In this document: positions 60,577-64,000 of the stretch, piece by piece
How the letters are laid out: each line of letters begins with the position of its first letter
Position numbering within the stretch: the first letter of the stretch is position 1
Assembly: GCA_038380795.1 (NCBI GenBank)
Contig: CM076263.1
Location: 6,996,709-7,060,708, forward strand
From: Pyrocephalus nanus
Lineage: Eukaryota; Chordata; Aves; Passeriformes; Tyrannidae
Length of the DNA stretch: 64,000 nt
Direction of reading: 5' to 3'
Program-made: the position numbers and the translations under genes
Notes under the pieces: model-generated
The model's input: the letters and a program-made list of their open reading frames with translations, nothing else
What the model was told of the DNA's origin: nothing
The model's database searches: none

Positions 60577-61615
60577 TGCAGTGGTTTGACCCTGGCTGGA
60601 CACCAGCTGCTAACCAAGTCACCCTATAACTGCCCTCTTCAGCTGGATGGGAGGGAAAGAAAAGGCTTTGGGGTCAACATAAGGATGGGGGAGATCACTC
60701 TGGCAAAACAGACTCATCTCAGGGAAATTTATTTTATTTATTACCTGCCAAAACAAAATAGGGTAATATTAAATTAAAAACCAAACTTAAAACAACTTCA
60801 CCCTATCCCTCCTTTTTTTCCTGGTCTTAACTTCACTCCCTTTTTCTGCCTGCTCTCAGTTTATCTCACACTGTCTCTGCTGCTCCTTCCTCCACCAGGG
60901 TAGGATTTCTCCCATTCTTCCTTGCTCCAGCGCAGAGTTCCTGCCCACAGAGACAGTCCTCCAAGAACTGCTCCAGCATAGGTTCTTCCCACGACTTGCA
61001 GTCTTTCCAAACTGTTCCAGTGTGGGTTTCCCCTCCAGGGTCAGTCCTTCAGGAACAGGCTTCTCTAGCATGGGTCCCAAACAGGGTCACAACTCCTGCC
61101 AGTAAACCTCCACTGTGGGTTCTTCTCCCCAGGGGCCATGGGTCCTGACAGGATCCTGTTCCAGCATGAGCCTCCATGGGGTCACAGCCTCCTTCAGATG
61201 TGAGATCTTCCATGTATTGCAGTCGGATCTCTGTCCCCCCATGTACCTCCATGGGCTGCAGGGGCACAGCTGACTCACCAGGGGCTTCACTTCAGGCTGC
61301 AGGAGAATCTCTGCCTCACCTAGGACACCCTCTGCCCCTCCTTCTGCACTGACCTTGGTCTTTGTGTAGCTGTTTCTCACTCCTCTCCTCCGGGTGCTGT
61401 TGTGCAGCAGTTTTTTCCCCTTTCCTCTTAAATTCATTATGCCAGAGGTGTTCCCACCGTCACTAGTGGGCTCGGTGTTGGCCAGTGGCAGGTCCATCTC
61501 AGAGCCAGCTGGCATTGGCTCTATTAGATAGAGGGAAGCTTCTGGCACCTTCTCACAGAAAGTAGCCCGGCAGTCCCCCCCCCCTTCCAAAACCTTGCCA
61601 CTCAAATGCAATACA
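60577..61615 (-). mobile_element. Near-complete solo LTR of an avian endogenous retrovirus
   Basis: About 1.04 kb closely following a very common bird LTR as I remember it. It begins with 'tggtttgaccctggctggac' near 60582 and ends in 'caaatgcaataca' at 61615. Inside are tandem variants of 'ctccag[c/t]gtgggtt'. On the minus strand, U3 holds a TATA-like 'aatttaaga' stretch (about 61428-61436), and an AATAAA-type signal lies in the complement of 'tttattttatttattacc' (about 60727-60745). No gag, pol or env and no second LTR are present, so it is a solo LTR left by recombination, or a truncation. I see no clear target-site duplication (tgcag on the left, gcctg on the right). A C10 run lies at 61575-61584. 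The 198-codon minus-strand frame at 61087-61683 is incidental. The ERVL-type label is from memory. Confidence 0.85.
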
Positions 61616-63021
61616 GCCTGACTTTGCAAAACCCTTTCTTGTATACAAGCTGCCCAAGCTTGAAAATGTGGAGAATTTTCCAAAGTTTCTAAACATTGAC
61701 AAGAATATTTCTGAATATGTTCTCAAATATTATCTGAGCTGAGGATCAAAGCCCCAGACATTTCCTTGGTGTTTATTAGCAACTTCAAGGACTCAGAAAA
61801 TATAAGTCAGACCTAAAGATGCCGTGAGGTTTTTACTTATTTAATAATAGAGTTGAGGTTCCTTTATTTGTCTCCTGCTGAGCCTTTAGCTTGAACTTGG
61901 GTCACTTTCAAACTTTGGTACACTCCTGAGGTCTAGAAAACCAGGGATTTATTGAACAAGAAAGAAAAAAAATCTCAAGTGTGCACATGACAGCAGAGGG
62001 CAAGGCCTCAAACAGCTTGAGATTGCTGTAAAAATTCTGATGGGTTTCTAAGCCCTATCATTGCTGCAACCCTCTAGCAGGCACTACTCCTTGTAGCCAG
62101 CTACATTCCTCATGGGAGGCTGCAGAGCACGCAGCCTTTCCCCAGGGCCAAGTGGTGAGTGTCTCAGGCAAGATGTTAGCTTGACTTTTTTTAGAACAAT
62201 TTCATATGAATTCTTCAAAGACAGAAAGAAATAGAAGAATAACTAAATGTAAAACTAATTCTATTTTTCGAACAGTTTCTGAGTTTTCCCTTGCTCCTCA
62301 TCTTTTTAGTTAACATCTCCTTCTCTTCCTCTCCTGGGCGAGGATGGTGCCTCACATTTAAGATGACCTGTGCTATTTCCCTCCAGTCTAGTGAGGGAGA
62401 TGAAGGAGCAGGGCCAGGATAAGATTACTGGTTCACTAATGAGAGCACCTCTGAAAAGCTGTAGAGGTGGTTTCATTTTCCAGGTGGAGGTGTGCTTCTT
62501 GGGTTGTGCTGGGTGCTTCTGAGAGGCTGTCCAGGACACAAGGATATTCTAAGGCTGAGCATTCCATGGTGTGAGCCTGCCCTTCAAGGGATGCTCAGCT
62601 GGCAGGCATCACCTACTGTTCTCCCACATATTTCCCATCTCCTACAGCAGCAGGAGGTGCTTGGGGGCCAAATCAGCTTCTGCCTAGCTTCACACCAGCA
62701 GGCCTCATATACTTGGGCTGGGAAAGGATAACTGGGAGATGCTACTTTCATGCAAACCTTGGGAGATTGCTTTCCACTGCAGTGGAGTCACCTGCTACCC
62801 GGCCCCAGGGCTAATCTGTTCACAGAGGTGACCTTGTCATCACAACAGCCATGTTGCAGCCTGCACCAAGTTATCCACAGTTACCAGGGTGGGTTGACAT
62901 AGAAGTGGGAAGCACTCTGCCTCTCCAAGCTCTCCTCTTTTCAGCAGTGTCTTTCACCCTGTAGTCTTGTACTCAAGTCTTTCTGCTGGGAGAGCAAGAT
63001 TTTGCAAGTATGAAACTCTTT
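61616..63021. other. Unassigned non-coding stretch
   Basis: The sequence just beyond the LTR gives no recognisable internal retroviral region. Frames are at most 79 codons, and no repeat is recognised. Confidence 0.5.
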
Positions 63022-63535
63022 CATAGAATCATAGCATCATTAAGGTTGGAAAAGATCTCTAAAATCATAAAGTCCAGCACCAAACCACCACTAAACTGTG
63101 TCACCAAGTGCCACATCCACACACCTTTTGAATACCTCCAGGGATCGTGATTCCACAATTGCCCTAGGCATCCTCTTCCAATGCCTGATCACACTTTCAT
63201 TAAAGAATTTTTCCTAATATCCAATCTAAACCTCTCCTGGTGCAGCTTGGGCCTGATTTCCTCTTGTCCTGTCACTTGCTACCTGGGAGAAGAATCCAAC
63301 CCTCACCTGGCTACAGCATCCTTTCAGGTACTTATAGAGAGGTGAGAAGGTCCCCCCTAGACACTTTTTCTCCAGCCTAAACAACTCAAGCTCCCTCACC
63401 TGCTCCTCATCAGACTTGTCCTCCAGATCCTTCTCCATCTCTATTGCCCTTCTCTGGTCCCACTGTAGCACCTCAATGTCTTTCTTGTCATGAGGGGCCC
63501 AAAACTGAAGCCAGGATTCGAGGTGAGAGTTTTGT
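63022..63535 (-). mobile_element. CR1 LINE 3' fragment (minus strand, ~510 bp)
   Basis: Read on the plus strand as a reverse complement: 'catagaatcatagcatcatt' (terminal units), 'aaggttggaaaagatctct', 'ccaccactaaactgtgtcac', 'ttaaagaatttttcctaata', 'ctcctcttgtcctgtcactt'-like text, 'ctacctgggagaagaatcca', 'ttttctccagcctaaacaac', 'ctccctcacctgctcctca', 'ggggcccaaaactgaagcca'. The insertion is 5' truncated. The 81-codon minus-strand frame inside (63226-63471) is a remnant of the reverse-transcriptase C-terminal coding region, without its catalytic motif. Confidence 0.93.
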
Positions 63536-64000
63536 CAGTATGACCAGAGCAAAAGGGTAGAAATGCACTTTGAGCACACTCTGTGCATCTCCCCACCAGA
63601 CGAAGAGGTAGCAGGGCACTGACTGCTTGCCAGATTCTTTGAGATGCTCAGGAGAAAGAGGCAGCTCAGTTCAACTCTTTTTTATTCTGTGTTAAGGCTC
63701 AGAAGGAAACCCATGTGTCCTTATTGAAAACCTCCTCTGCAAACCCGCGTGCCTCTCTAATTGAAACAGGGCAGGGTCTGAAACCATAGGAGTTCACAGC
63801 TGCTATTTCTATTGTGCATGTCTGAGTCAAGGTGAAGAGAAAAGTCAGCAAAATATCGCACAGGGTGAATCCTCCATGTGCCAAGAAAGCTGACTCCACA
63901 TTAAAGGTGAGAGCCAGAGCTTGCAAAGCAGCGACGGCCTGGGAAGACAGAGGCCTTGATCTGCTCCAGCAGCCTCCAAGTGTTATTCCCATTAACATTG
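63536..64000. other. Right-edge non-coding stretch, weak CNE-like tail
   Basis: From about 63700 to the edge the sequence keeps CpGs (AACCCGCGTGCC, ATATCGCAC, GCAGCGACGG) and holds TCTAATTGAAAC and CCCATTAACATTG motifs. A 99-codon minus-strand frame (63699-63998) reaches the window edge and could extend further. It has a hydrophobic run but no domain that I know. Either a regulatory element or the edge of something outside the window. Confidence 0.3.

Noticed and set aside
61087..61683. 198-codon minus-strand open frame, the longest in the window
   Set aside because: It lies almost entirely inside the solo LTR, where the family's GC-rich, stop-poor sequence gives chance frames. It shows no gag, pol or env motif.
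1..64000. tRNA, rRNA, CRISPR, bacterial operon or phage signals
   Set aside because: No tRNA B-box with paired arms, no rRNA-like conserved blocks, no spaced direct repeats of CRISPR type and no gene-dense coding organisation. The repeats place the DNA in a bird nuclear genome.

Overview
The window looks like a stretch of bird nuclear DNA that is intergenic or deep inside an intron. The evidence is the repeats. Six truncated copies of the CR1 LINE carry the avian 3' end (a 'ggttggactcgatgatct'-like block followed by degenerate attctgtga/attctatga units). There are also two solo or fragmentary endogenous-retrovirus LTRs of types I know from many bird genomes, which suggests Neoaves, although I cannot name a species. 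The sequence is AT-rich and mostly CpG-poor, with simple repeats, homopolymer runs and a few possible MIR relics. There is no bacterial gene organisation, rRNA, tRNA or CRISPR array.

I do not see a convincing protein-coding gene. No open frame reaches 200 codons. The longest (198 codons, minus strand, 61087-61683) lies inside an LTR, and those next in length (177, 175, 160, 159 and 155 codons) have the composition of chance frames or microsatellite translations. Two short stretches look more coding-like than the rest: 59615-59857 on the plus strand and 19865-19960 on the minus strand. They are reported as leads, not as genes.

Layout. 1-10 kb: an LTR fragment (286-790, minus), then mostly featureless AT-rich sequence. 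10-20 kb: a pyrimidine-rich minisatellite, a T20 run, a perfect 11-bp hairpin and a TA/CA repeat. 20-25 kb: a CpG-retaining block leading to a CCAAT/TATA-like arrangement, and a nested inverted repeat. 28-29 kb: two CR1 fragments. 29.7-36.8 kb: several blocks that look like conserved non-coding elements (CNEs), with possible MIR relics and one CR1 fragment between them. 38-43.5 kb: two long GATA/TATC arrays in opposite orientation. 44-53 kb: homopolymers and unassigned sequence. 53.2-54.7 kb: a second CpG-retaining cluster. 55-56.5 kb: a GTTTT pentamer array and two CR1 copies. 57-59.9 kb: more CNE-like blocks. 60.6-61.6 kb: a near-complete solo LTR (minus). 63.0-63.5 kb: a CR1 fragment (minus).

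The most plausible biology is that the window is a regulatory landscape: several islands with clustered homeodomain/POU-type AT motifs and unusually many surviving CpGs, set in neutral, repeat-bearing DNA. This is inferred from composition only. A cross-species alignment would be decisive, and I could not run one. All repeat names come from memory of the families, not from a database search.
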